Source: CAZSVI01 sp964610205 (lineage in GTDB: Bacteria > Bacillota > Clostridia > DSM-8532). From it: a stretch of DNA of 30,681 bases. The notes below the pieces were generated by a model. The model did not search any database, was not told where the DNA came from, and saw only the letters and a list, made by a program, of their open reading frames with translations. The translations under genes were made by a program, and so were the position numbers. This document shows, in pieces, positions 16,097 through 22,635 of the stretch (within the stretch, counting starts at the first letter, position 1; each line of letters begins with the position of its first letter). Location of the stretch: contig CAZSVI010000032.1 of NCBI GenBank assembly GCA_964610205.1, positions 1-30,681 on the forward strand. The letters are read 5' to 3'.

Positions 16097-16567
16097 ATGG
16101 ATAATAAAAAGGAGTTTCATACAGTTCGCGGATACCAGCTTTTACAACAGGAAAAAAGAACTCTTACTCCCGCAATGGAAGATTATCTTGAAATGATTTA
16201 CCGCAATAGTCTTGAAGTCGGGTTATTACGGACAAACATGCTCTCCGGGCTTTTAAATGTCCATCCGTCTTCGGTTACAAAAATGATTCAAAAACTGAAG
16301 CTCTCAGGTTATGTGGACTATCAGAAATACGGCATTATCTTCCTGACCGATAAAGGCCGCAGTGTTGGGGAATTTTTATATACCCGACATAAAATAATTG
16401 AGAATTTCTTATTGCTTATTGGCATAAGCGAAGATATTCTGAAAGAAACCGAACTAATTGAACACCATATAAGTCCCAGTACACTGTTAAATATCGATGA
16501 GTTTAACCGGTTTATTCTGGAAAACCCTGATTTTACCGAACGATTTGATGCATTCAGAAAAAAGTAA
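16097..16567 (+). CDS. DtxR/MntR-family metal-dependent regulator
   Basis: A 156-aa DNA-binding protein. Seen: the family opening LTPAMEDYLEMIYRNS (about residues 23-38), a winged helix-turn-helix (RTNMLSGLLNVHPSSVTKMIQKLKLSGYVDYQKYGIIFLTDKG, about 46-87), and the dimerisation part with metal-site type residues (RHKIIENFLLLIGI, ETELIEHHISPSTLLNIDEF). The C-terminal SH3-like domain of DtxR is absent, as in MntR-size members. ATG at 16097 has AAAAGGAG eight bases upstream. Divergence from feoAB suggests it senses Fe(II) and represses iron uptake, but Mn(II) cannot be excluded from sequence alone. Confidence 0.9.
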   Translation: MDNKKEFHTVRGYQLLQQEKRTLTPAMEDYLEMIYRNSLEVGLLRTNMLSGLLNVHPSSVTKMIQKLKLSGYVDYQKYGIIFLTDKGRSVGEFLYTRHKIIENFLLLIGISEDILKETELIEHHISPSTLLNIDEFNRFILENPDFTERFDAFRKK

Positions 16568-16699
16568 AGATATTGTCAGTACAACCGAACAAAGATGCTT
16601 ACCAAGAAGTGTACCCACCGTAACTCACCACAAGCTAAACCCAAAGCGCAAATTTTATCTGTAAAGACTGGTATAATACTGTTATAGTCAAGAAGTATC

Positions 16700-16729
16700 T
16701 TGATATTAACCTTCAGACGGATTTATAAT
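16700..16729 (+). promoter_or_regulatory. Promoter of the structured RNA gene
   Basis: TTGATA (16700-16705), 18 bases, then a perfect TATAAT (16724-16729). Transcription would begin at about 16736, exactly where the first hairpin of the RNA begins. A second extended -10 (TGGTATAAT, TATAAT at 16672-16677) lies upstream. Confidence 0.75.
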
Positions 16730-16733
16730 GGAA

Positions 16734-17065
16734 ATGCATGAAGTTCTTTATGCATGCGGCGTCCGGAAGCCGACACCCTTAAGAAAGGAGTGATCTGCGT
16801 TGAAGATTGTAATGGAGGTGGCTGCCCTTTAGCAGCAGAAAGGTGTGCGGTGTATGCTGCACACCTTTATCACCTCTTAAGGCCCTGCCTCTATAGGTTG
16901 CCTGTAAACAGGCGAAGTGAACTCGTTCAGCTAAAGCTGAACATTGGAACCTCGGTGGAGGACTTTACCCCCACCGAAGCGGGAACAAAGGTGGTACCAA
17001 CCGGAACGCACCACAAGCCTCGACCCGTTAACAAGAAACCCCCGCTTACAGAAGTGGAGGGCTTG
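16734..17065 (+). ncRNA. Free-standing structured RNA gene, about 330 nt
   Basis: Between the DtxR-type gene and asnA there is no credible protein but a chain of stems: ATGCAT/ATGCAT (16734-16755), CGGC/GCCG (16757-16772), and a three-way junction closed by GAGGTG/CACCTC (16815-16820 with 16871-16876). The junction carries GCTGC/GCAGC (16821-16836) and a perfect 10-bp stem (16839-16848 with 16859-16868). Next come GCCTGT/ACAGGC (16900-16913), GTTCAGC-taaa-GCTGAAC (16925-16942), TCGGTGG/CCACCGA (16952-16977) and GTGGT/ACCAC (16991-17014). Last is a GC-rich 3' hairpin CCGCTT-acag-AAGTGG (17042-17057) enclosed by CAAGCC/GGCTTG. A strong promoter starts at its 5' edge. Candidates are a raiA-type clostridial RNA, or a stand-alone transposon guide-type RNA (the GAAGCGGGAAC segment and 3' hairpin recall TnpB element right ends). 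I cannot decide the class. Confidence 0.7.
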
Positions 17066-17080
17066 GAGATTTGATAAATT

Positions 17081-18103
17081 TTACAATAAGCGAATATTCG
17101 CCATTTCACACTGTCTTGTCATATCCTCGTCCCAGACTGATGCCTGAACCTCACCTATATGAACTTTACCGAGAAAGAACATACATATACGAGATTGTCC
17201 AATCCCGCCGCCAATTGTGTATGGCAGCCGGCATTCCAGCACATCCCTGTGGAAAGGAAGCTCCTTTCGTCCGATACACTGTGATTTTTCCAACTGACTC
17301 AAAAGAGTATTTTCATTCACACGGATACCCATTGATGAGACTTCAAAGGCCTTGTTTAGTACCGGATACCAGAATATAATATCCCCGTTAAGATTCCAGT
17401 CATCATAATCGGGAGCCCTCCCGTCATGCCTTATACCGGACTTTAACGTATCCCCGATTCCCATTATGAAAACAGCTTTTTTCTCTTTGGCAACAGCACA
17501 CTCACGTTGGTTCGGAGTCAGATCAGGATAGAGGTTTTCCAACTCCTGAGTTGTTATAATAAAAATACTATCGGGCAGAAATCTCTGTAGTAAAGGATAT
17601 CTGCTACAAATAAACCTTTCGGTATTTTTAAAGACATTGAATATCTTCAAAACAGTATCTCTTAAATATTCCTCCTTCCTGTCATTTTTGCTGATAACCC
17701 TTTCCCAGTCCCATTGATCTACATATACGGAATGAAGGTTGTCCAAATCTTCATCCCTGCGAATTGCGTTCATATCAGTATAAAGACCTTCACCAATATT
17801 AAAACCATACTTTCCAAGTGCCATCCGCTTCCACTTTGCCAGTGAGTGTACTATTTCCACATTTCCGCCGCCTATTCCCTTTATGTCAAAGGAAACCGGC
17901 CTTTCAACCCCATTCAGATTGTCATTCAGACCTGATTCGGGTCTTACGAAAAGCGGTGCCGAAACTCTTGTCAAATTCAATACTTTTGCCAGTTCGTTTT
18001 CAAAACGATCCTTTAAAAATTTTATTGCGATTTCTGTCTCAATTACCGACAAAACAGACATATAATTTTCCGGTAAAATTAAGTGCTCGATATCCCGTGC
18101 CAT
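17081..18103 (-). CDS. asnA: Aspartate--ammonia ligase (AsnA)
   Basis: Makes asparagine from aspartate, ATP and ammonia; it is related in fold to class II aspartyl/asparaginyl-tRNA synthetases. The 340-aa product has the family features MSVLSVIETEIAIKFLKDRFENELAKVLNLTRVSAPLFV, GLNDNLNGVERPVSFD, EIVHSLAKWKRMAL, MNAIRRDEDLDNLHSVYVDQWDWE and the C-terminal GGGIGQSRICMFFLGKVHIGEVQASVW. ATG at 18103 is supported by GGAGG about 10 bases upstream; the frame's earlier ATG at 18130 is less likely. It stands alone and converges on the structured RNA. No T-box is visible upstream, although a palindromic element is present at 18183-18248. Confidence 0.96.
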   Translation of the reverse strand: MARDIEHLILPENYMSVLSVIETEIAIKFLKDRFENELAKVLNLTRVSAPLFVRPESGLNDNLNGVERPVSFDIKGIGGGNVEIVHSLAKWKRMALGKYGFNIGEGLYTDMNAIRRDEDLDNLHSVYVDQWDWERVISKNDRKEEYLRDTVLKIFNVFKNTERFICSRYPLLQRFLPDSIFIITTQELENLYPDLTPNQRECAVAKEKKAVFIMGIGDTLKSGIRHDGRAPDYDDWNLNGDIIFWYPVLNKAFEVSSMGIRVNENTLLSQLEKSQCIGRKELPFHRDVLECRLPYTIGGGIGQSRICMFFLGKVHIGEVQASVWDEDMTRQCEMANIRLL

Positions 18104-18182
18104 GTCTATTATTCCTCCAAACAATTTCAACTTTTAGGAATGACCAAATAATACATTCACATTTTTTTAGCGGTTATTTTTA

Positions 18183-18248
18183 GTCAGTACATCGTTGTCG
18201 TCAGTTGCAATAAAGCAATTATTGCGCCTTCCTCCGCCTAGTACTGAC
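18183..18248 (-). promoter_or_regulatory. Palindromic structured element upstream of asnA
   Basis: Read on the minus strand, GTCAGTAC (18248-18241) pairs perfectly with GTACTGAC (18190-18183). An inner stem is GCAATAA with TTATTGC (18225-18219 and 18213-18207). The two stems are separated by a purine-rich loop TAGGCGGAGGAAGG and an opposite loop CTGACGACAACGA. Two stems with a conserved-looking internal loop, 80 bases before asnA, resemble a small riboswitch. It could also be a palindromic mobile repeat. No known class is recognised. Confidence 0.5.
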
Positions 18249-18401
18249 AGAAAATCCCTCGCTTAAAAACGGGTTTTATTATTCACTCATTCCTTAATAT
18301 AATAACGAACAATTGCAATATGTTATATCTTTGAACCTTGTTATATATTATCGAAGATTTTATACCCGTGTCAATCATTGATTATGTTTCGTAAGGCACA
18401 A

Positions 18402-18506
18402 CTATAACAATTTGCGGTATTCAGCCGGAGATACTCCTTTCTTTTTTTTGAAAAACTTACTGATGGGATTGTTAAAACCACATGCATAACAGATTTCCGA
18501 AACAGT
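18402..18506 (-). pseudogene. Remnant of an AraC-family regulator (C-terminal HTH)
   Basis: The minus strand encodes the last 34 residues of an AraC/XylS regulator: TVSEICYACGFNNPISKFFK then KKKGVSPAEYRKLL and a stop at 18402. This is the second helix-turn-helix and closing motif of the family (GF.....FS..FKK..G.SP..YR). The coding match ends abruptly at 18506, where the GC-rich repeat copy C begins. No N-terminal part is found beyond the repeat. The gene is therefore truncated at the repeat. Confidence 0.75.
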
Positions 18507-18541
18507 TATAGAGGTGGTGCGGGGGCCCATTTTGGTTCCTC
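18507..18541. repeat. GC-rich hairpin repeat, copy C (truncated)
   Basis: TTATAGAGGTGGTGCGGGGG then CCCATTTTGGTTCCTC reproduces the right half of copies A (3732-3764) and B (11359-11393). The left half, including the GAGGAA arm, is missing. The left boundary coincides with the break in the AraC-type gene. Confidence 0.7.
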
Positions 18542-18601
18542 GTTGTAAAATATATAAAAAAGGGCATAATATAATAAAAAAATATTAGGAGTGCACTCTT
18601 T

Positions 18602-19042
18602 TTGGGATGGATTATTTTTTTTATAAGTTCAATAGTAATTTTCATTATAACAAAACCTTTTAAAAATTGGGGCAATCTTTGGTATGCAGGAATAATATCT
18701 TTACCGGTACTCTATATAATTGATTCTGTATTAATATCATTGGGAGCATTTTCATTTCAATATCCAAACCCTGTTATTGGGGAATTACCAACATTATATT
18801 GGTTGAGTTCATTCTTTGGAGGTATTATTTTAGTAAAATATTTTCCTAAAAAAAATGTTTGGAGATTTCCATACATTACGTTTTCTGCTTTTTTGTTCTT
18901 AATCCTGGAATTAGTTATGTGTTTTTTGGGTTATTTTAACTATCATAATTGGAAACCAATAAACTCCTTTTTTCTTAATATATCAGGCTTCATTATTGTT
19001 ATCTGGATATGGAACTGGATTAATGAATTTAAATTCCAATGA
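18602..19042 (+). CDS. Small multi-pass membrane protein (CBO0543-like)
   Basis: A 146-aa protein with about four to five hydrophobic segments: 2-16, 24-45 (LWYAGIISLPVLYIIDSVLI), 62-80, 88-112 and 122-140. Aromatic residues near the helix ends (FPYITF, WNWINEF) and overall length resemble the clostridial CBO0543-type membrane proteins. This is recognition by style, not a proven match. The TTG start at 18602 has AGGAGTG eight bases upstream; no ATG start fits. It is notably AT-rich compared with the housekeeping genes. It stands alone just after repeat copy C. Confidence 0.65.
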   Translation: MGWIIFFISSIVIFIITKPFKNWGNLWYAGIISLPVLYIIDSVLISLGAFSFQYPNPVIGELPTLYWLSSFFGGIILVKYFPKKNVWRFPYITFSAFLFLILELVMCFLGYFNYHNWKPINSFFLNISGFIIVIWIWNWINEFKFQ

Positions 19043-19094
19043 ACGCTTTCGCAATAAGAGTGAAAATGGCTCAAATTTGAAATACTATGCAAGT

Positions 19095-19115
19095 GAGAAT
19101 GACTTAGTCATTCTC
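19095..19115. repeat. Perfect 9-bp hairpin
   Basis: GAGAATGAC-tta-GTCATTCTC, a perfect stem 53 bases after the membrane gene. No T-run follows, so termination is possible but not shown. A second inverted repeat, TGTTACA/TGTAACA, occurs at 19174-19180 and 19217-19223. Confidence 0.5.
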
Positions 19116-19280
19116 AGTGTTACACATACACTTCCTTGGTGTTGTGGCGGCTTATATACCCTAAAGTTTTAACTGTTACAGGTCCCAGTTGACCGGCTTT
19201 CAAGGTTACTACCTGATGTAACAAAAAGGCTTTGTAATGCTGAATGATAAACATGACTCACTTGTTAAGGTGATGTAATT

Positions 19281-19517
19281 ATGGTGGATGTAAAAGACCT
19301 CAATAGTTTCTTAAACAAATTGGATGTAATCAAAATATATTATAAAATCAATAAAATAAGAAATGAGAGCATCATGGTCGAGGTTGCGGTCCCAGGGCAA
19401 AGATGGGAAGTAGAATTTATGGAAGATGGCACCATAGAAATAGAGAAATTTATTAGTGATGGAATAATATATGATAAAAATGAGTTGGATGTTCTATTCA
19501 GAGACTATGTAGATTAA
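19281..19517 (+). CDS. Orphan immunity-like protein, 78 aa
   Basis: A small acidic soluble protein. Its core VEVAVPGQRWEVEFMEDGTIEIEKFISDG is of the type seen in small proteins encoded next to polymorphic or contact-dependent toxins, where they serve as immunity proteins. That role is recalled from family style and not proven. AAGGTGATG lies seven bases before the ATG at 19281. No toxin gene is found on either side, so it would be an orphan left by gene loss, or a solitary immunity gene that protects against neighbours. It is AT-rich like the rest of this accessory stretch. Confidence 0.6.
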   Translation: MVDVKDLNSFLNKLDVIKIYYKINKIRNESIMVEVAVPGQRWEVEFMEDGTIEIEKFISDGIIYDKNELDVLFRDYVD

Positions 19518-19777
19518 TTCTTTAAATAGCTTTATAAAAGAGGTATAATAGTGAAAACAACATCGCCAATTCAAACAAGTCGAAGGAAAGACTGCTTGAG
19601 AAAATATTGGATAATCACCTCTATCGAAACACCATCTATGGTAATTATATCATTTACCGGTATGTAAAACTATAATTATGATAATAAATCTCCACAAATA
19701 GGAAAGCCGCCTGCTCTGATATAGGGAACAAGCGACTCAGTTCAACTAACTTTCACACGGTTGCGTATGTGTCAGTT
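19518..19777 (+). other. Decayed intergenic stretch with short open fragment
   Basis: The stretch has TATAAT at about 19544 and two short overlapping open frames (to 19668 and 19674). One reads NSNKSKERLLEKILDNHLYR, which loosely recalls the N-terminus of group II intron maturases but is too short to assign. I see no intact gene or RNA here. Confidence 0.25.
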
Positions 19778-20581
19778 TCATTCATTTGAAGGTTTATCAT
19801 CATCTTCTTTTTCAACAACGATTACATCGACACCGGATTCATGAATTTCAACTAATTCCTCCTCTAATGCATCCCAATCAGTTACCAATGTGTCAAACTT
19901 ATTAACATCGCACACCTTTATGAATGCTTTAAATCCTACCTTCTGATTAGGCATTAGCAGGATATTTCTCCGGGAGTTTTCAATTACAGTTCTTTGGAAA
20001 GTTGCGGTTTCATCAGTTCCGTTTGACACACCAAATTTTGCGTCAACTCCACCAGCAGTCATAAGATTTACATCGAAATGCATGTTACATACAAATGAGG
20101 TTGCAAAGCTATCTACAAGGGATGCAGTGCTATGTTGCCGCATTTTACCACCAACAATATAAACAGTGACATTATCCCAGAATTTTAACTCATCAGCAAG
20201 GGCTACTGAGTTTACGACAAGCGTATACTTTATATCTCGTGGTAAGTGTTTTAACATAAGAAATCCAACTGAACCACTCGTGAGATATACAATATCGTTC
20301 TCCTTAACAAACTCAACTCCCTTTTTGGCAATAGCAGCGTAATTTTCATACACTTCCATGTTCTTTATGTCTCTGACTCGTGGAGGCATAAATCCCACTT
20401 GCATCAAGGGTATAGCTCCACCATGCGTTCTTTTGAGAAGTCCTTTCTCCTCAAGGATTCTCAAATCACGTCTTGCTGAATCAACAGAAACATTGAATTT
20501 TTCTTGTATTTCGCCAATTGAGATTCTGCCATTCTCATTAACTGTCTTTAGTATCGCTTGATGCCGCTCTTCAATAAACAT
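19778..20581 (-). CDS. DeoR/GlpR-family transcriptional regulator
   Basis: A 267-aa repressor-type protein. Seen: the N-terminal DeoR winged helix (ERHQAILKTVNENGRISIGEIQEKFNVSVDSARRDLRILEEKGLLKRTHGGAI, residues 4-57). The sugar-phosphate-sensing domain follows, with LTSGSVGFLMLKHLP, VVNSVALADELKFWDNVTVYIVGG and TAGGVDAKFGVSNGTDETATFQRTVIENSRRNILL. The effector is typically a phosphorylated sugar. No sugar kinase, transporter or metabolic operon is adjacent, so its target is unknown and it may act at a distance. GAAGGAGTGAT precedes the ATG at 20581. A near-perfect promoter lies at 20651-20679. It carries an acidic C-terminal tail (VVEKEDDDKPSNE). Confidence 0.9.
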   Translation of the reverse strand: MFIEERHQAILKTVNENGRISIGEIQEKFNVSVDSARRDLRILEEKGLLKRTHGGAIPLMQVGFMPPRVRDIKNMEVYENYAAIAKKGVEFVKENDIVYLTSGSVGFLMLKHLPRDIKYTLVVNSVALADELKFWDNVTVYIVGGKMRQHSTASLVDSFATSFVCNMHFDVNLMTAGGVDAKFGVSNGTDETATFQRTVIENSRRNILLMPNQKVGFKAFIKVCDVNKFDTLVTDWDALEEELVEIHESGVDVIVVEKEDDDKPSNE

Positions 20582-20650
20582 GTAAATATCACTCCTTCAC
20601 AATCTTATGGTAAGACAAATAAGTGTCGACCCATATTCATCTTTATTAAT

Positions 20651-20679
20651 ATTATATGCTATATGTTAATGTTTGTCAA
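20651..20679 (-). promoter_or_regulatory. Consensus promoter of the DeoR-family gene
   Basis: On the minus strand TTGACA (20679-20674), 17 bases, then TATAAT (20656-20651): a perfect sigma-A promoter about 70 bases before the start codon. Confidence 0.8.
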
Positions 20680-20838
20680 TTATAATCATTAAATATACTT
20701 AATATTCGTGAACGTATACCGTTAACTTTCATTAACAATAAAGCAACCCTTATGCATGGTACTGCTTTACGTCTCAGTTGGAATACTGTTAGTAATTGCC
20801 AAAGGAAGAACCCCTAACCTTGGTATAGAGGAATCTGA

Positions 20839-21090
20839 GGCAAGCGAAAGAAGCCGCAGGAGGATATCATTAAGGCATTAAGGAAAGAGATAGCTGAACC
20901 TCAAAGAGCAGAAGATTCCAAGACAATGAGTTCCGCTTCAGAAATCAGGAGGAAGGCTGAGTGGTTCAAGCGTGAATGGGCGAAGGTATCCAGTCCGAAA
21001 GACCAGAACATATTGTTAAAATCGATTGTAAAGAAAATATATTATTATAAGAACGGAGATACTATTACCATGGACATTGAATATGTGTAA
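20839..21090 (+). pseudogene. C-terminal remnant of a large serine recombinase
   Basis: An open stretch without a start codon, preceded by an in-frame TGA. It encodes 83 residues ending KDQNILLKSIVKKIYYYKNG then DTITMDIEYV and a stop. Charged helical sequence followed by a final beta-rich NILLKSIV.KI.Y..G..I...I.Y is the usual tail of clostridial large serine recombinases from integrative elements and prophages (family recall). The catalytic and zinc-ribbon parts are absent. This marks a former integrated element, whose remaining cargo may be the sigma-like gene and tiny ORFs downstream. Confidence 0.6.
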
Positions 21091-21145
21091 TTATCATAAA
21101 TATAATAGAATTTATACCTGTACTACTGGGTATGATATATTTTAT

Positions 21146-21175
21146 GAGGTAGGAATCTGATAACTACCTCTTTAT
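21146..21175 (+). terminator. Possible terminator after the recombinase remnant
   Basis: GAGGTAG (21146-21152) pairs with CTACCTC (21164-21170), 11-base loop, followed by TTTAT. The stem is only 7 bp and the T-run short, so this is weak. Confidence 0.35.
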
Positions 21176-21230
21176 ACTATCAATCAGAATGAATTACACG
21201 ATAGTAAATCGTATACAAGGAGGTGGTACT

Positions 21231-21293
21231 ATGACAACAAATCAAAGAATACCCAATAGATTAGCCAATGAAAAGATGTTTCATCTATTTTGA
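21231..21293 (+). CDS. Tiny ORF, 20 aa, with a perfect ribosome-binding site
   Basis: AAGGAGGTGG precedes the ATG at 21231. The product is MTTNQRIPNRLANEKMFHLF. A short inverted repeat ACGAT/ATCGT (21198-21212) lies upstream. The stop falls inside the next ORF, which starts at 21268 in another frame. This could be a leader peptide or a translational-coupling device. It could also be the frameshifted start of a decayed gene. I recognise no family. Confidence 0.4.
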   Translation: MTTNQRIPNRLANEKMFHLF

Positions 21294-21402
21294 TATAGCA
21301 GGATGTGTAAATATTACCTGTGGAGCTATAGTGATACAGGATGATATAATTATTTATAAAGGGTTGTGGAGAACTATTAAATATTATAATAGACTTTCCT
21401 AA
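21268..21402 (+). CDS. Overlapping small ORF, 44 aa
   Basis: The ATG at 21268 lies within the preceding 20-codon ORF in a different frame. The product starts MKRCFIYFDIAGCVNITCGA and continues with an Ile-rich strand and a basic, aromatic tail (KGLWRTIKYYNRLS). It has three cysteines. No ribosome-binding site of its own is seen, so it would rely on coupling to the 20-codon ORF. It precedes the sigma-like gene by about 55 bases. It may be real or may be the decayed continuation of one original gene. Confidence 0.35.
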   Translation: MKRCFIYFDIAGCVNITCGAIVIQDDIIIYKGLWRTIKYYNRLS

Positions 21403-21457
21403 CCCTTCAATTTTTGTATTAACTATAGCCACATTTTTGAAGGGAGGAATGACCACC

Positions 21458-22309
21458 TTGGAACTGACTTTTGAAGAAGTATTAATATTAGTAAATGAAG
21501 CAGAAGAACAAAAGAAGCTACAGCAGGAGCAAGAGGAAAAGGAACTACAGGCACTTATTGATTATCAACCAAGGTGGGAAGATATACCTCTACAAATATT
21601 AAGGAGTAACCACAAAGACAACATCAATAAGCTGAAATATTATGAATGTTTACAAAGCTTGTGGCAAGAAGTAAGCAGTTATGCTTTGGAACACAGGGAG
21701 CAAGACAATATCATGTATTCATTCTATAAGAAAGACATAAATCACTTCTGCATCAGCCTTGAACCTTATGTGAGGAGCTTGGCTTCATGGCTATACAGCT
21801 TTAAACACAAGGGCTTGAAGGGTTGTGGGTTTGAATATGAAGAGTGTCAAAGTGAAATATGGATTGTTGTGTTCAAGAAGGTTAATGAAGCATTGAAAGA
21901 TGGGGAAAGCAACCCTGACCTACCTTTTGTATACAAGCTTAAATACAGAGTACAGAAGAACCTATACCCCAACATTATCAGGAGTATCAACAAAGCCAAA
22001 AGGATTATACATCACAGTAAAGACATAAAGTTGATAAGTCTTGACCAGATGGCTGAGAGTGGTAAGGAGTACCCAAGTAAATCTCATCAAGTTTATGACA
22101 AAATAATTAATAGGGTTGATACTTTGGAAAACAACACCCAACAATCCCCACAGTTTACTGATAAGGAACAAGCCATCTTGGAAATTTGGAAAACACAACC
22201 AAACATCAGTATAAGGAAACTGGCAGAACAAACTGGTATCCCAAAATCTACTGTAGGCAGGATTGTTGCAGGGTTAAAGGAGAAATTGAACCTAAAAATT
22301 AGTGCCTAA
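21458..22309 (+). CDS. Sigma-70-like / HTH protein of a mobile element
   Basis: A 283-aa protein with a coiled, Glu/Gln-rich N-terminus (about residues 9-32). A helical core near residues 108-150 (LEPYVRSLASWLYSFKHKGLKGCGFEYEECQSEIWIVVFKKV) resembles sigma region 2. A C-terminal helix-turn-helix (AILEIWKTQPNISIRKLAEQTGIPKSTVGRIVAGLKEKL) resembles region 4. Known: such divergent sigma-like factors are common in clostridial prophages and integrative elements. The start is ambiguous: TTG 21437, ATG 21449 or TTG 21458 are in frame. GGGAGG at 21442-21447 is best spaced for TTG 21458. AT-rich codon use differs from neighbouring housekeeping genes. A terminator-like repeat follows at 22485. Confidence 0.6.
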   Translation: MELTFEEVLILVNEAEEQKKLQQEQEEKELQALIDYQPRWEDIPLQILRSNHKDNINKLKYYECLQSLWQEVSSYALEHREQDNIMYSFYKKDINHFCISLEPYVRSLASWLYSFKHKGLKGCGFEYEECQSEIWIVVFKKVNEALKDGESNPDLPFVYKLKYRVQKNLYPNIIRSINKAKRIIHHSKDIKLISLDQMAESGKEYPSKSHQVYDKIINRVDTLENNTQQSPQFTDKEQAILEIWKTQPNISIRKLAEQTGIPKSTVGRIVAGLKEKLNLKISA

Positions 22310-22401
22310 AATTTTTACTATATCTTTTCTATCACTACTATTATTAAATGTGTAGTTCCTGTAGGTTATGGGAATAGTAACAGGTATATAACTGTTGGTA
22401 G

Positions 22402-22440
22402 TTATAATAGTTCCTTCCCTCTGGTCAGTCACTATTATAA
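22402..22440. repeat. Perfect 10-bp inverted repeat
   Basis: TTATAATAGT (22402-22411) and ACTATTATAA (22431-22440) flank 19 bases. It lies in the 325-base gap between the sigma-like gene and yyaL, which otherwise holds only AT-rich sequence and the terminator at 22485. It could be an operator or a recombination-site relic. Confidence 0.5.
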
Positions 22441-22484
22441 TACACCTGTTTGTAAAAATGAGTGGGACACTTTTAAAATATTAT

Positions 22485-22528
22485 ATAGGGTGTAGACTTT
22501 AAAATGGTATATGCCCTATTTTATTTTG
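22485..22528 (+). terminator. Probable terminator of the sigma-like gene
   Basis: ATAGGG (22485-22490) pairs with CCCTAT (22514-22519), with weaker inner pairing, followed by TTTTATTTTG. Loop size is large, so confidence is moderate. Confidence 0.5.
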
Positions 22529-22635
22529 AATATATAATCACTTACTTTCAAATAATAGGTTGGTGGTAAATAACAATAATACTTTACTATAAAAAACCAA
22601 CAAACTATAAAACCATGAAAGGAAGTGATGCCCTC

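Noticed and set aside
16754..17074. 106-codon open frame across the structured RNA
   Set aside because: Its translation has no family features, no good ribosome-binding site fits it, and the DNA is filled with palindromes that explain the sequence better. A degraded TnpB C-terminus was considered but no zinc-finger motif is present.
18104..18400. T-box leader for asnA
   Set aside because: No T-box consensus sequence was found; only the two-stem element at 18183-18248 is present.
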